64,000 bases of DNA. Source: Solimonas sp036405815 (GTDB lineage Bacteria; Pseudomonadota; Gammaproteobacteria; Nevskiales; Nevskiaceae). The position numbers and the translations under genes are program-made. The notes beneath the pieces are model-generated. The model worked only from the letters and a program-made list of their open reading frames with translations, was not told the origin of the DNA and did no database searches. The DNA lies in assembly GCA_036405815.1 (NCBI GenBank), contig DASWWX010000054.1:32150-96149 (forward strand), written 5' to 3'. Shown here piece after piece: positions 19,107 through 28,661 of this stretch (within the stretch, counting starts at the first letter, position 1; each line of letters opens with the position of its first letter).

Positions 19107-20516
19107 ATGGAGTATCCGAAACCCAAGCAGTGGGAAATGTTGAGCTGGGTGCCGATCGTGGCCGGGCTGTACTGGCTGCTCGCACATACCGGCGGAAGCT
19201 GGCTGCTGTGGGCGCTGCTGCCGGGCTCGATGCTGCTGGCCACCGGTGTCGCGCTGCTGCTGATGCCGGGCGATCTGCGCATCTATGGCCTGATGGCGAT
19301 GGCCGGCGTGCTCGGTGCGCTGCTGACGATTCCGGTGTGGATCGTCGCCGACATGGGCACCGCGTTCTTCACGATGCTCGGTTCGGTCGGCAGTTTCATG
19401 GTGGCCGGACGCGTGGGCTTGATGCGCGAGCCGCTGTACCTGGGTGCATCGCCGCCCGAGTTCTCGACGCGCATGGACGTGAAGGTCGGTTTCGACGAGT
19501 TCGTGCTCGGCTATTTCGTCAGCGCGGCGCGTGTGCCCAGCGGCGACCTGGCCGCGCGCATGTGCGACGAGGCACTGAAGCTGGAAGACGCGCTGCGCGC
19601 GCGCGGTGCGTTCGACGATCCGGTCGCGTTCCATCCCGCGCCGCCGGCGCCGGAGGAAACCTACGTCGAGAAGTCACGGCTCTACGGCTTCGATTACGAG
19701 GTGCTGCGTTTCGACAGCGATTTCACGCCCGACACCGCCTTGCCCGGCGCGACGCGCTGGAAGGGGCTGCGCCGCAACCAGGAATGCCACGTCCGCATCC
19801 TGCGTCATCCGGGTAAGCCGCGGCCGTGGTTGCTGTGCGTGCACGGTTATCGCATGGGCGCGGCGTGGATGGACTTCGGCCTGTTCTCGCCGGCCTGGCT
19901 GCATCGGCGTCTGGGTGTGAACATCATCCAGCCGGTGCTGCCGCTGCACGGCCCGCGCAGCGTCGGCATGCGCTCCGGCGATCTGTTCCTGGACGGCGAT
20001 CTGCTCGATCTGGTGTTCGCCGAGTCGCAGACGCTGTGGGACCTGCGCCGCTGCATCGCCTGGCTGCGCGCCAACGAGGAGAATCCGCGCATCGGTGCGC
20101 TCGGCTATTCGCTGGGTGGCTACAACACCGCGCTGCTGACCGGCTACGAGGGCGACCTGGATTTTGCCGTGGCCGGTATTCCGGTCATCGATTTCGCACA
20201 GGTGCTGTGGCGCGTGCTGCCGCCGGCGCATCTGCATTACTTCGCGCAGCGCGGCCTGGACGAGGCGCGCTACCGCAACATCCTGCGGCCGGTGTCGCCG
20301 CTGACGCTGCCGTCGGCGTTGCCGCAGGAACGCCGCCACATCTTCGCCGCCACCGGTGATCGCCTGGTTTCGCCGGCGCACCCGCTGCTGCTGGCGCGCC
20401 ACTGGAACGTGCCGGTGAACTGGTACCAGGGTTCACACCTGTCGGTGCGCCATGAGCACGACGCCCGCGAGGTGGTCCGCATGGCGATGCTGGGCGCCGG
20501 CTGGCCGCAGGACTAG
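19107..20516 (+). CDS. Alpha/beta hydrolase with N-terminal membrane helices
   Basis: A 469-residue protein. Residues about 15-105 hold four hydrophobic helices; the rest is an alpha/beta hydrolase with WLLCVHGYRMG, the nucleophile elbow ALGYSLGGYN, and a C-terminal GSHLSVRHEHDAREV carrying the likely catalytic His. It is probably a membrane-bound esterase or lipase facing the cytosol; the substrate is unknown. The TAG stop uses the first two bases of the left inverted repeat of the adjacent 267-bp element, so the present C-terminus may have been set by that insertion. Confidence 0.72.
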   Translation: MEYPKPKQWEMLSWVPIVAGLYWLLAHTGGSWLLWALLPGSMLLATGVALLLMPGDLRIYGLMAMAGVLGALLTIPVWIVADMGTAFFTMLGSVGSFMVAGRVGLMREPLYLGASPPEFSTRMDVKVGFDEFVLGYFVSAARVPSGDLAARMCDEALKLEDALRARGAFDDPVAFHPAPPAPEETYVEKSRLYGFDYEVLRFDSDFTPDTALPGATRWKGLRRNQECHVRILRHPGKPRPWLLCVHGYRMGAAWMDFGLFSPAWLHRRLGVNIIQPVLPLHGPRSVGMRSGDLFLDGDLLDLVFAESQTLWDLRRCIAWLRANEENPRIGALGYSLGGYNTALLTGYEGDLDFAVAGIPVIDFAQVLWRVLPPAHLHYFAQRGLDEARYRNILRPVSPLTLPSALPQERRHIFAATGDRLVSPAHPLLLARHWNVPVNWYQGSHLSVRHEHDAREVVRMAMLGAGWPQD

Positions 20517-20781
20517 GGCCTGTTAGTACTAAAGGGCGCGCTGCGTTGCCGCCGGATTTGCGGCCAGGCAAGGCGCGACGAAGGAATTTGGTGGTTCCAA
20601 ATGACTGAGGAGCAACGCCGCATGGCCGCAAAGCCGGCAGCAACCCTTCGGGGTGGGGCCGCTCTGGCGCATCCCGGCGTCACTCGTCGCTCCTGTACGT
20701 CCGGTACAGCGCGCTCCTCGTTCCTTGGCCTGCGCCAGAGCGTCCTCCGCCGCAGCGTGCCCTTTAGTGCTAACAGGCCCT
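20515..20781. mobile_element. 267-bp MITE-like element with 31-bp terminal inverted repeats
   Basis: The left end (20515-20545) and the reverse complement of the right end (20751-20781) agree at 29 of 31 positions, both beginning AGGGCCTGTTAG. Inside are further hairpins: CTCTGGCGC/GCGCCAGAG (20662-20670 and 20732-20740), TGTAC/GTACA around 20694-20707, and ATTTGG/CCAAAT around 20586-20602. No credible protein is encoded, so it is a non-autonomous element or a large REP-like repeat. It fills most of the 322-bp gap between the hydrolase and the KAS III gene. No clear target duplication is visible. Confidence 0.75.
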
Positions 20782-20787
20782 GAGGCG

Positions 20788-20793
20788 TAGAAT
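20788..20793 (+). promoter_or_regulatory. Possible -10 element for the KAS III gene
   Basis: TAGAAT lies 6 bp beyond the right end of the 267-bp element. The matching -35 position (about 20765-20770) would fall inside the terminal repeat, where the sequence is a poor match to TTGACA. Weak evidence. Confidence 0.3.
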
Positions 20794-20838
20794 GCCGGCT
20801 CGTCCTCACAGTCGTTTCCGAATTTGACCTCCTCCCCG

Positions 20839-21960
<1,122 letters not shown>

Positions 21961-21991
21961 GCGGCCGGGTGCCGCGGACAATCCTGACTCT

Positions 21992-23872
21992 ATGAGCAAC
22001 AACAATAAATCCTTCATCGGCCGTTTCTTCGGATTCATCTGGGGTGCGGTCATCATCGTGTTCCGCACGCTGGTGGTGCTGAGCCTGATCGCGTCGCTGA
22101 CGCTGCTGTGGCTGACCTTCCGCGGCGGTCGCAGCGTGACGGTCGACGACAACGTCGCGCTGATCCTGGCGCCGACCGGCGAGTTGGTCGAGCAGGTGGA
22201 TCTCGACCCGACGCAGCGGCTGATCGAGAATTTCAGCGGCGAGCTGCCCTCGCAGTCCAAGCTGCGCGATCTGACCGAGGCGCTGCGGGCGGCCAAGGAC
22301 GACGCGCGCATCAACTTCGTCGTACTCAAGTTCGATGCGCTGTGGAGTGCGGGTTTGCCGCAGCTCGAAGAACTGGCCGCCGAGATCAAGGCCTTCCGCG
22401 CGTCCGGCAAGAAGGTGGTGGCTTACGGCCCCTGGTACGACCAGGTGCATTACTACACTGCCGCACAGGCCGACGAGATCGTGATGGACCCGCTGGGCAT
22501 GGTCGCGATCGAGGGCTACAGCCTCTACAACAACTACTTCAAGGACGCACTCGACAAGCTCGGCGTGGACGTGCACGTGTTCCGCGTCGGCGAGTACAAG
22601 TCCGCGGTCGAGCCGTTCACCCGCACGGACATGTCCGAGGAAGCGCGCACCGCCAATCTCGACTGGCTCGGCGATCTGTGGCGCGATTACGGCAAGGGCG
22701 TTGCCGCCGGTCGCGGTCAGCCGGAGACGATGGCCGACGACTACGTGCGCGATCTGCGGGCCGGCCTGGCCAAGCATGGTGGCGATGCTGCCGCTTACGC
22801 CCAGGAGCGTGGCTGGCTCACGCACGTGGAGACGCTGACGCAGTTCCGCGCGCGCATGGCCGAGGCCGTGGGCTTCGACGAGGATCACGGCAGCTTCCGC
22901 CAGATTCATCATCTCGACTATCTGCGCGCGATCCGCGCCGAGCGCCTGGCCAAGCCCGCCGTGCCGGGGCAGCCGAAGGTGGCGCTGGTGGTGGTGCAGG
23001 GCGAGATCGTCGACGGCCCGGGTTCCGCCGGTCAGGCCGGCGGCGACACGATCACCGATCTGCTCGACGAGGCGCGTCGCGACGAAGACGTGCGCGCGGT
23101 GGTGCTGCGCGTGGATTCGCCCGGCGGCAGCGTCTGGGCCTCCGAACAGATTCGCCGCGCGGTGCAGAACCTCAAGGCCGACGGCAAGCCGGTGGTGGCG
23201 TCGATGTCCACGCTGGCCGCCAGCGGCGGCTACTGGGTGTCGATGGACGCTGACCAGATCTGGGCGCACGAGAGCACGATCACCGGCTCGATCGGCATCT
23301 TTGGCCTGATTCCGACGCTGGATCGCGGACTCGGCAAGCTCGGCATCCGCACCGACGGCGTCGGTACCACGCCGCTGGCCGGTGCGTTCCGTCTCGATCG
23401 GCCGCTGTCGCCGGAAGTCGGCGCCATCATCCAGTCGCAGATCGAGAAGGGTTATCGCGACTTCATCGAAGGCGTGGCCGCCGGCCGCAAGCTGCCGGTG
23501 GAGAAGGTCAACGAGCTGGCGCGCGGCCGCGTGTGGAGCGGTGCCGATGCCAAGGGCCTGGGCCTGATCGACGAAACCGGCAGCCTACAGCAGGCCGTGG
23601 ATGCGGCGGCGACGCTGGCGGGTCTGGAAACGAACGCCTACACGCTCGACGAGCGCGAGCCGAGCCGCGATTTCGCCTCGCGCTTCCTGTCGCGCTTCTC
23701 CGGCAGCTTTGGCGCGACGCTGGATATCGGCTACATCCCCGGCGCCTCCGCCTGGCTGCGACAATGGCGCGAGCAAGCCGATCTGGAGCAGGCACTGCGC
23801 AGCTTCAACGACCCACGCGGCATCTACGCGCATTGCTTCTGCACGCCGGCCAGCGGCGGCCGCAAGCACTGA
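21992..23872 (+). CDS. sppA: Signal peptide peptidase SppA, 67K type
   Basis: Membrane-anchored serine protease that degrades cleaved signal peptides in the periplasm. The 626-residue length fits the double-domain 67K form. Seen: one N-terminal membrane helix (about 17-42), the general-base lysine K203 in VGEYKSAVEPF from the N-terminal repeat, and the nucleophile S411 in STLAASGGYWVSM from the C-terminal repeat. It is followed after 1 bp by an alpha/beta hydrolase gene. Confidence 0.93.
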   Translation: MSNNNKSFIGRFFGFIWGAVIIVFRTLVVLSLIASLTLLWLTFRGGRSVTVDDNVALILAPTGELVEQVDLDPTQRLIENFSGELPSQSKLRDLTEALRAAKDDARINFVVLKFDALWSAGLPQLEELAAEIKAFRASGKKVVAYGPWYDQVHYYTAAQADEIVMDPLGMVAIEGYSLYNNYFKDALDKLGVDVHVFRVGEYKSAVEPFTRTDMSEEARTANLDWLGDLWRDYGKGVAAGRGQPETMADDYVRDLRAGLAKHGGDAAAYAQERGWLTHVETLTQFRARMAEAVGFDEDHGSFRQIHHLDYLRAIRAERLAKPAVPGQPKVALVVVQGEIVDGPGSAGQAGGDTITDLLDEARRDEDVRAVVLRVDSPGGSVWASEQIRRAVQNLKADGKPVVASMSTLAASGGYWVSMDADQIWAHESTITGSIGIFGLIPTLDRGLGKLGIRTDGVGTTPLAGAFRLDRPLSPEVGAIIQSQIEKGYRDFIEGVAAGRKLPVEKVNELARGRVWSGADAKGLGLIDETGSLQQAVDAAATLAGLETNAYTLDEREPSRDFASRFLSRFSGSFGATLDIGYIPGASAWLRQWREQADLEQALRSFNDPRGIYAHCFCTPASGGRKH

Positions 23873-23873
23873 C

Positions 23874-24689
23874 ATGCCCATCGCGCGCATCCGCGATCTG
23901 ACGATGCACTACGAAGAGGCGGGCTCCGGCCCGCCTCTTGTTTTGCTGCACGGGCTCGGCGGTTCCACGCGCGACTGGGAACACCAGATTCCGTACTTCG
24001 CCCAGCGCTATCGCGTCATCGCACCCGATCTGCGCGGCTTTGGCGATACGCCGCGCGGGCGCGGCCTGCCGAGCATTCCGCGCTTCGCGCAGGACGTGCG
24101 CGGCCTGCTGGAGCATCTGGACCTCAAGTGCTTCCGCCTGATCGGTCACTCGATGGGCGGCGCTGTTTCCCAGCAACTGGCGCTGGACTGGCCGGCGGCG
24201 GTGGAGCGCATGGTCATCGCCAACAGCGTGCCCAGCTTTCAGCCGCAGAGTCCGCGTCACTATCTGGAGTTCGCCTACCGCTGGACGGTGATGGGCCTGC
24301 TCGGCCCGGCGCGCCTGGCGCGCATCGGCGCCTGGCGCATGTTTCCCGAACCGGAGCAGGAAGCCGAGCGCGCCAAGAGCATCGCGCGCGGCGCCCGCAA
24401 CACGCGCGCCGCGTACCTCGGCGCGCTGGCCGCACTCGGCCGCTGGTCGGTGATTCCGCGCCTGGGCGAGCTGGAGATGCCCGTGCTGGTGGTGGCGTCC
24501 GAGCATGACTACTTCGGTCACGCCGAGACGGTGAAGTTTGCGCACGCGCTGCCGCGCGGACGCCTGCACGTCGTCGAAGGCGCGCATCATGGCTTGCCGT
24601 CCGAGCATCCGGACGAGTTTAATGCCGTGGTGCAGAAGTTCTTTGAATCCACGGTGCCGACGCGCCGCCACGAGGGCGTGCCTGCATGA
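23874..24689 (+). CDS. Alpha/beta hydrolase
   Basis: A 271-residue alpha/beta hydrolase. Seen: the oxyanion motif LVLLHGLGGSTRDWE, the nucleophile elbow IGHSMGGAVSQQ, an Asp in ASEHDYFG, and the catalytic His in VEGAHHGLPSE. It starts 1 bp after sppA. The substrate cannot be told; esterase, lactonase and C-C hydrolase are all possible. Confidence 0.82.
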   Translation: MPIARIRDLTMHYEEAGSGPPLVLLHGLGGSTRDWEHQIPYFAQRYRVIAPDLRGFGDTPRGRGLPSIPRFAQDVRGLLEHLDLKCFRLIGHSMGGAVSQQLALDWPAAVERMVIANSVPSFQPQSPRHYLEFAYRWTVMGLLGPARLARIGAWRMFPEPEQEAERAKSIARGARNTRAAYLGALAALGRWSVIPRLGELEMPVLVVASEHDYFGHAETVKFAHALPRGRLHVVEGAHHGLPSEHPDEFNAVVQKFFESTVPTRRHEGVPA

Positions 24690-24741
24690 GCCGCGGTTCT
24701 CACAGCGCCCGGGCGCAAGCCTTGCGACAGCAGGTACCGGC

Positions 24742-25509
24742 GTGAGCGCCGCGCCGATCGGCGTGTTCGATTCCGGCGTCGGCGGCATCTCGGTGCTGCG
24801 CGAGATCCACGCCGCGCTGCCCGCCGAGGACCTGATCTATTACGCCGACAGTGGCCATTGCCCCTATGGCGGCAAGCCGCGCGAAGCGATCATCGAGCGC
24901 GCGGTGACGATCACCGACGCGCTGCTGGCGCGCGGCGCCAAGCTGATCGTGGTGGCCTGCAATACCGCCACGATCGCGGCGGTGGAGCAACTGCGCGCGA
25001 GCTATCCGGTGCCCTTCGTGGGCATGGAACCGGCGGTGAAGCCGGCGGCGGCGGCCACGCGCAGCGGCGTGGTGGGTGTGCTGGCGACCGGCGCGGCGCT
25101 GGCCGGCGACAAGTTCCACCGGCTGGTGGCAACGCATGCCGATGGCGTGCGCGTCATTACCCAACCCTGTCCGGGCCTGGTGGAGCAGGTCGAGGCCGGT
25201 GAGTTGAACGGCCCGCAGACGCGGCGCCTGGTCGAGACCTATACCGCACCGCTGCTGACCCAGGGCGCGGATGTACTGGTGCTGGGCTGCACGCACTACC
25301 CCTTCCTGGCGCCGCTGATCCGCGAGGTGGTCGGGCCGGACGTGAAATTGCTGGATACCGGGGCCGCCGTGGCGCGGCAGGTGCGGCGCGTGCTGGAGCG
25401 GGAAGGGCTGGCGCGCGATGCCGAGCGCGGCGGGCGGGTCGAGTGGAGCACCAGCGGCGACCCTGCCGCTTTTGCGATCCTGCACGAGCGGCTGATGTCC
25501 GTTCGCTGA
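24742..25509 (+). CDS. murI: Glutamate racemase
   Basis: Makes D-glutamate for peptidoglycan precursors. It has 255 residues from a GTG start (24742); no ATG in frame lies near the conserved N-terminus PIGVFDSGVGGISVL. The two catalytic cysteines are in VVACNTATIA and LGCTHYPFLAP, each with its following Thr. It lies 52 bp downstream of the hydrolase gene. Confidence 0.95.
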   Translation: MSAAPIGVFDSGVGGISVLREIHAALPAEDLIYYADSGHCPYGGKPREAIIERAVTITDALLARGAKLIVVACNTATIAAVEQLRASYPVPFVGMEPAVKPAAAATRSGVVGVLATGAALAGDKFHRLVATHADGVRVITQPCPGLVEQVEAGELNGPQTRRLVETYTAPLLTQGADVLVLGCTHYPFLAPLIREVVGPDVKLLDTGAAVARQVRRVLEREGLARDAERGGRVEWSTSGDPAAFAILHERLMSVR

Positions 25510-25747
25510 TTGCGGCGTCTCGATAGCGGCCGATCACGACGGATCGGTGCCATTTGGCGCGTGAAGCGAGCACTTGAAAGCGCTGCAGGCCGTCCCGAAT
25601 ACAGGCGGACTGGTGATTTCGAGCGGCCAGGACGATCAAGTCAGTCAATCGACCTCATACCAACAATCAATTTCATATATGGAATGCGCTGCACTAGGAT
25701 AGCGGCCTGTTCCCATCCATCACCCACCCAACGTAAAGGACTTTGCA
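25510..25747. promoter_or_regulatory. Intergenic region upstream of ahpC
   Basis: A 238-bp gap whose last 120 bp are clearly more AT-rich than the surrounding DNA, for example CAATTTCATATATGG (25669-25683). This fits a regulated promoter for ahpCF. An OxyR-type site would be expected, but I could not identify a convincing ATAG-N7-CTAT pattern. AAAGGA (25735-25740) lies 7 bp before the ahpC ATG as its ribosome binding site. Confidence 0.45.
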
Positions 25748-26311
25748 ATGTCGCTGATCAATACCACCGTCCCGCCGTTCAAGACGCAGGCGTTCCACAA
25801 CGGCAAGTTCGTGGAAGTCTCCAACGAGAGCCTGAAGGGCAAGTGGTCGGTGCTCATCTTCATGCCGGCCGCCTTCACCTTCAACTGCCCGACGGAAGTC
25901 GAGGACGCGGCCAAGAACTACGCCGAGTTCCAGAAGGCCAACGCCGAGGTCTACATCGTCACGACCGACACGCACTTCTCGCACAAGGTGTGGCACGAAA
26001 CCTCGCCGGCCGTCGGCCAGGCCAAGTTCCCGCTGGTCGGTGACCCGACCCACGTCCTGACGCGCGCCTTCGGCGTGCACATCGACGAAGAAGGCCTCGC
26101 GCTGCGCGGCACCTTCGTCATCAACCCGGACGGCGTGATCAAGACCGCGGAGATTCACTCCAACGAGATCGCGCGTGACGTGTCGGAGACCCTGCGCAAG
26201 CTCAAGGCCGCGCAGTACACCGCCGCCAACCCCGGCCAGGTCTGCCCGGCCAAGTGGAAGGAAGGCGAGAAGACGCTGAAGCCCTCGCTCGACCTCGTCG
26301 GCAAGATCTAA
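25748..26311 (+). CDS. ahpC: Alkyl hydroperoxide reductase subunit C (peroxiredoxin)
   Basis: Typical 2-Cys peroxiredoxin of 187 residues that reduces hydrogen peroxide and organic peroxides in the cytosol. The peroxidatic cysteine is C47 in FTFNCPTE (Val is more usual before this Cys; here it is Asn), and the resolving cysteine is C166 in GQVCPAKW. It partners with AhpF, encoded 178 bp downstream. Confidence 0.97.
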   Translation: MSLINTTVPPFKTQAFHNGKFVEVSNESLKGKWSVLIFMPAAFTFNCPTEVEDAAKNYAEFQKANAEVYIVTTDTHFSHKVWHETSPAVGQAKFPLVGDPTHVLTRAFGVHIDEEGLALRGTFVINPDGVIKTAEIHSNEIARDVSETLRKLKAAQYTAANPGQVCPAKWKEGEKTLKPSLDLVGKI

Positions 26312-26320
26312 GCGCTTTCA

Positions 26321-26442
26321 CCCGTCATTCCCGCGCCCTCACCGGCGCAGCCCGCGCAAGCGGGCAGGGAGTCCAGACCCCGCCGGGTTCCCCCTATGAC
26401 CCGGCGGGTTTCCTGGATGCCCGCCTCGGCGGGCATGACGGG
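26321..26442. repeat. Intergenic repeat with CCCGTCAT inverted ends
   Basis: A 122-bp element between ahpC and ahpF. The left end reads CCCGTCATTCCCGCG and the reverse complement of the right end reads CCCGTCATGCCCGCC. The middle has further paired segments (AACCCGCCGGG-type arms around 26381-26410). It matches the common proteobacterial pattern of CGTCATTCCCGC...GGAATGACG repeats. It could form a hairpin in the ahpCF message and lower ahpF relative to ahpC. Confidence 0.65.
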
Positions 26443-26489
26443 ATTGTTTTGCCCGTTTTTCACCCCCGAATTCTTCAAGGAGCCGCGTC

Positions 26490-28088
26490 ATGTTGGATGC
26501 CGATCTCAAGGAACAGTTGAAGGCCTATCTCGAACGGGTCACGCGTCCGATCGAGATCCACGCCAACCTCGACGATTCCGAAGCCTCGCAGGAAATGCGC
26601 GGCCTGCTGCAGGATCTCGCCTCGTTGTCGTCGCAGATCACGGTGCAGGAGCAGCGCGACCCCGCGCAGCGCGCACCGTCGTTCACGCTCGGCACCCCGG
26701 GCCAGGATATCCACCTGCGCTTTGCCGGCATTCCGCTGGGCCACGAGTTCACGTCGCTGGTGCTGGCGCTGCTGCAGGTGGGCGGCCATCCGTCCAAGCT
26801 CGCGCAGGATGTCATCGAGCAGGTGAAGAACCTGGATGGCCCAGAACCAGACGGTGTGTACCGGTTCGAAACCTACTTCTCGCTGTCCTGCCAGAACTGC
26901 CCGGATGTGGTGCAGGCGCTGAACCTGATGGCGGTGCTCAACCCGCGTATCCAGCACGTGGCGATCGACGGCGCGCTGTTCCAGGATGAGGTCGAGAGCC
27001 GGCAGGTCATGTCGGTGCCCAAGATCTTCCTCAACGGCGAGGTTTTCTCCTCCGGCCGCATGGGTGTGGAAGAAATCCTGGCCAAGATCGACACCGGCGC
27101 CAGCGCACGCGATGCCGAGAAGCTCAAGGCCAAGGCGCCGTATGACGTGCTGGTGGTTGGCGGCGGCCCGGCTGGCGCGGCGGCGGCGATCTATGCCGCG
27201 CGCAAAGGCATCCGCACCGGTGTGGCAGCCGAGCGCTTCGGCGGCCAGGTGCTGGACACCATGGGCATCGAGAACTTCATCTCCGTGAAGGAGACCGAAG
27301 GCCCACGCATGGCCGCCGCGCTGGAAGAACACGTCAAGCACTACGACGTGGACATCATGAACCTGCAGCGCGCCGAAAAGCTGGTGCCAGCGGGCGCGGA
27401 TGGCCTGGTTGAAGTGCAGCTCGCCAACGGCGCGGCGCTCAAGGCCAAGACCGTGATCCTCTCCACCGGCGCGCGCTGGCGCCAGATGAACGTGCCGGGC
27501 GAGAACGAATACCGCAACAAGGGCGTGGCCTACTGCCCGCATTGCGACGGCCCGCTGTTCAAGGGCAAGCGCGTCGCCGTGATCGGTGGCGGCAACTCCG
27601 GCGTGGAGGCGGCGATCGACCTCGCCGGCATCGTCAGCCATGTCACGCTCATCGAGTTCGATGGCCAGCTGCGCGCCGACGAAGTGCTGCAACGCAAGCT
27701 GCGCAGCCTGCCGAACGTCAAGATCATCGTCTCCGCGCAGACCACGGAAGTCACCGGCGACGGCCAGAAGGTCAACGGCCTGGTCTACAAGGACCGCGGC
27801 ACCGGCGATCTGCACCCGATCGAGCTGGAGGGCATCTTCGTGCAGATCGGCCTGCTGCCGAACAGCGAATGGCTCAAGGGCACGCTGGCGCTGTCGCCGC
27901 GCGGCGAGATCGAAGTCGACGCCCACGGCCGCACCTCGCTGCCGGGCGTGTTCGCGGCCGGCGACGTCACCACCGTGCCGTACAAGCAGATCGTCATCGC
28001 GATGGGTGAAGGCTCCAAGGCCGCCCTCAGCGCCTTCGATCACCTGATCCGTACCTCGTCGCCGGCGCAGGCGGCAAAGGCGGCGTGA
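26490..28088 (+). CDS. ahpF: Alkyl hydroperoxide reductase subunit F
   Basis: NADH-dependent flavoprotein disulfide reductase that re-reduces AhpC. The 532-residue protein has an N-terminal double thioredoxin-like domain with CQNC (C134, C137) and a thioredoxin-reductase-like body with the FAD motif GGGPAGAAAAIYAARKG and the redox pair CPHC (C349, C352). A late FAD motif, GVFAAGDVTTVPYKQ, is present. It is followed by a strong terminator. Confidence 0.97.
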   Translation: MLDADLKEQLKAYLERVTRPIEIHANLDDSEASQEMRGLLQDLASLSSQITVQEQRDPAQRAPSFTLGTPGQDIHLRFAGIPLGHEFTSLVLALLQVGGHPSKLAQDVIEQVKNLDGPEPDGVYRFETYFSLSCQNCPDVVQALNLMAVLNPRIQHVAIDGALFQDEVESRQVMSVPKIFLNGEVFSSGRMGVEEILAKIDTGASARDAEKLKAKAPYDVLVVGGGPAGAAAAIYAARKGIRTGVAAERFGGQVLDTMGIENFISVKETEGPRMAAALEEHVKHYDVDIMNLQRAEKLVPAGADGLVEVQLANGAALKAKTVILSTGARWRQMNVPGENEYRNKGVAYCPHCDGPLFKGKRVAVIGGGNSGVEAAIDLAGIVSHVTLIEFDGQLRADEVLQRKLRSLPNVKIIVSAQTTEVTGDGQKVNGLVYKDRGTGDLHPIELEGIFVQIGLLPNSEWLKGTLALSPRGEIEVDAHGRTSLPGVFAAGDVTTVPYKQIVIAMGEGSKAALSAFDHLIRTSSPAQAAKAA

Positions 28089-28120
28089 GTGCGGGATGAG
28101 CCGCTGAGCGTCTGGAACAG

Positions 28121-28147
28121 AAAAGGCCGGGGAAACCCGGCCTTTTT
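28121..28147 (+). terminator. Rho-independent terminator after ahpF
   Basis: A perfect stem AAGGCCGGG / CCCGGCCTT with a GAAA loop, followed by TTTTT, 33 bp after the ahpF stop. Confidence 0.9.
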
Positions 28148-28294
28148 CATGGCCGCAGGATCGAATCGAATCCGGAGAAATTTAGTCAGCCTAATCCAGC
28201 GGAATTGCCGTAAGTACTTGACCGAAAGGACAGTCGACTTTGATAGGCGACTTGGGTAGGGTCGGGAGCAGTCGTATAAACAGCGTTGGGCGGC

Positions 28295-28591
28295 ATGAAA
28301 GACACGCAGGCAAAACTTCCGGGCAGCATTTTCGCTCCTGCCATGTTTCTGTTCTCGGTGGGCTTTTTGATAATCATCGGGACCATCAGCCCCGGTTTCA
28401 AAATGATACGAGGCAGTATTGGTCTCTTGGCAGATGATCCAAAATGGCTTGTGTTTACTCTTACGGCAAGCGGCGTTGTTATCTTTCTCTCTATTGCCAT
28501 TGACTATATATGCTCGAGTATCTCAGGACAGAAGCCAAACGTGTGGTCGGTCTTACTAGACATCATGTTCCTAAGTCGGGCCGGGCGCTGA
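28295..28591 (+). CDS. Cassette 1: small two-helix membrane protein, unknown
   Basis: A 98-residue protein from ATG 28295; an in-frame TTG at 28286 is also the first base of the cassette. It has two hydrophobic helices (about 11-31 and 50-70) joined by a short soluble loop with RGSIGLLADDPKW, and a C-terminal amphipathic tail. GC content and codon use differ from the flanking chromosome. The stop TGA is 1 bp before the attC core. I do not recognise it; small membrane proteins are common among integron cassettes. Confidence 0.6.
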   Translation: MKDTQAKLPGSIFAPAMFLFSVGFLIIIGTISPGFKMIRGSIGLLADDPKWLVFTLTASGVVIFLSIAIDYICSSISGQKPNVWSVLLDIMFLSRAGR

Positions 28592-28592
28592 T

Positions 28593-28661
28593 ACCCAACC
28601 AATGGTTCCATCCGACGCAAACGCCTTGCGGCGTTTGCGCGGCTGAACCTACGCGTTATGC
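28593..28661 (+). other. attC site between cassettes 1 and 2
   Basis: A 69-bp site. The outer core ACCCAAC (28593-28599) fits RYYYAAC and is complementary, save its last base, to GTTGGGC at the start of cassette 1, as expected for a cassette that circularises. The inner stem CGCAAACGCC/GGCGTTTGCG is perfect with a TTGC loop. The other core is GTTATGC (28655-28661). Confidence 0.85.

Noticed and set aside
28150..28185. Possible tRNA T-arm (GATCGAATCGAATCC)
   Set aside because: No anticodon arm, acceptor stem or CCA can be paired around it.
28187..28291. Full attC or attI upstream of cassette 1
   Set aside because: Only the right-hand core GTTGGGC is good. A distant GCCTAAT at about 28187 is a weak partner and the sequence between does not fold into a clear stem.
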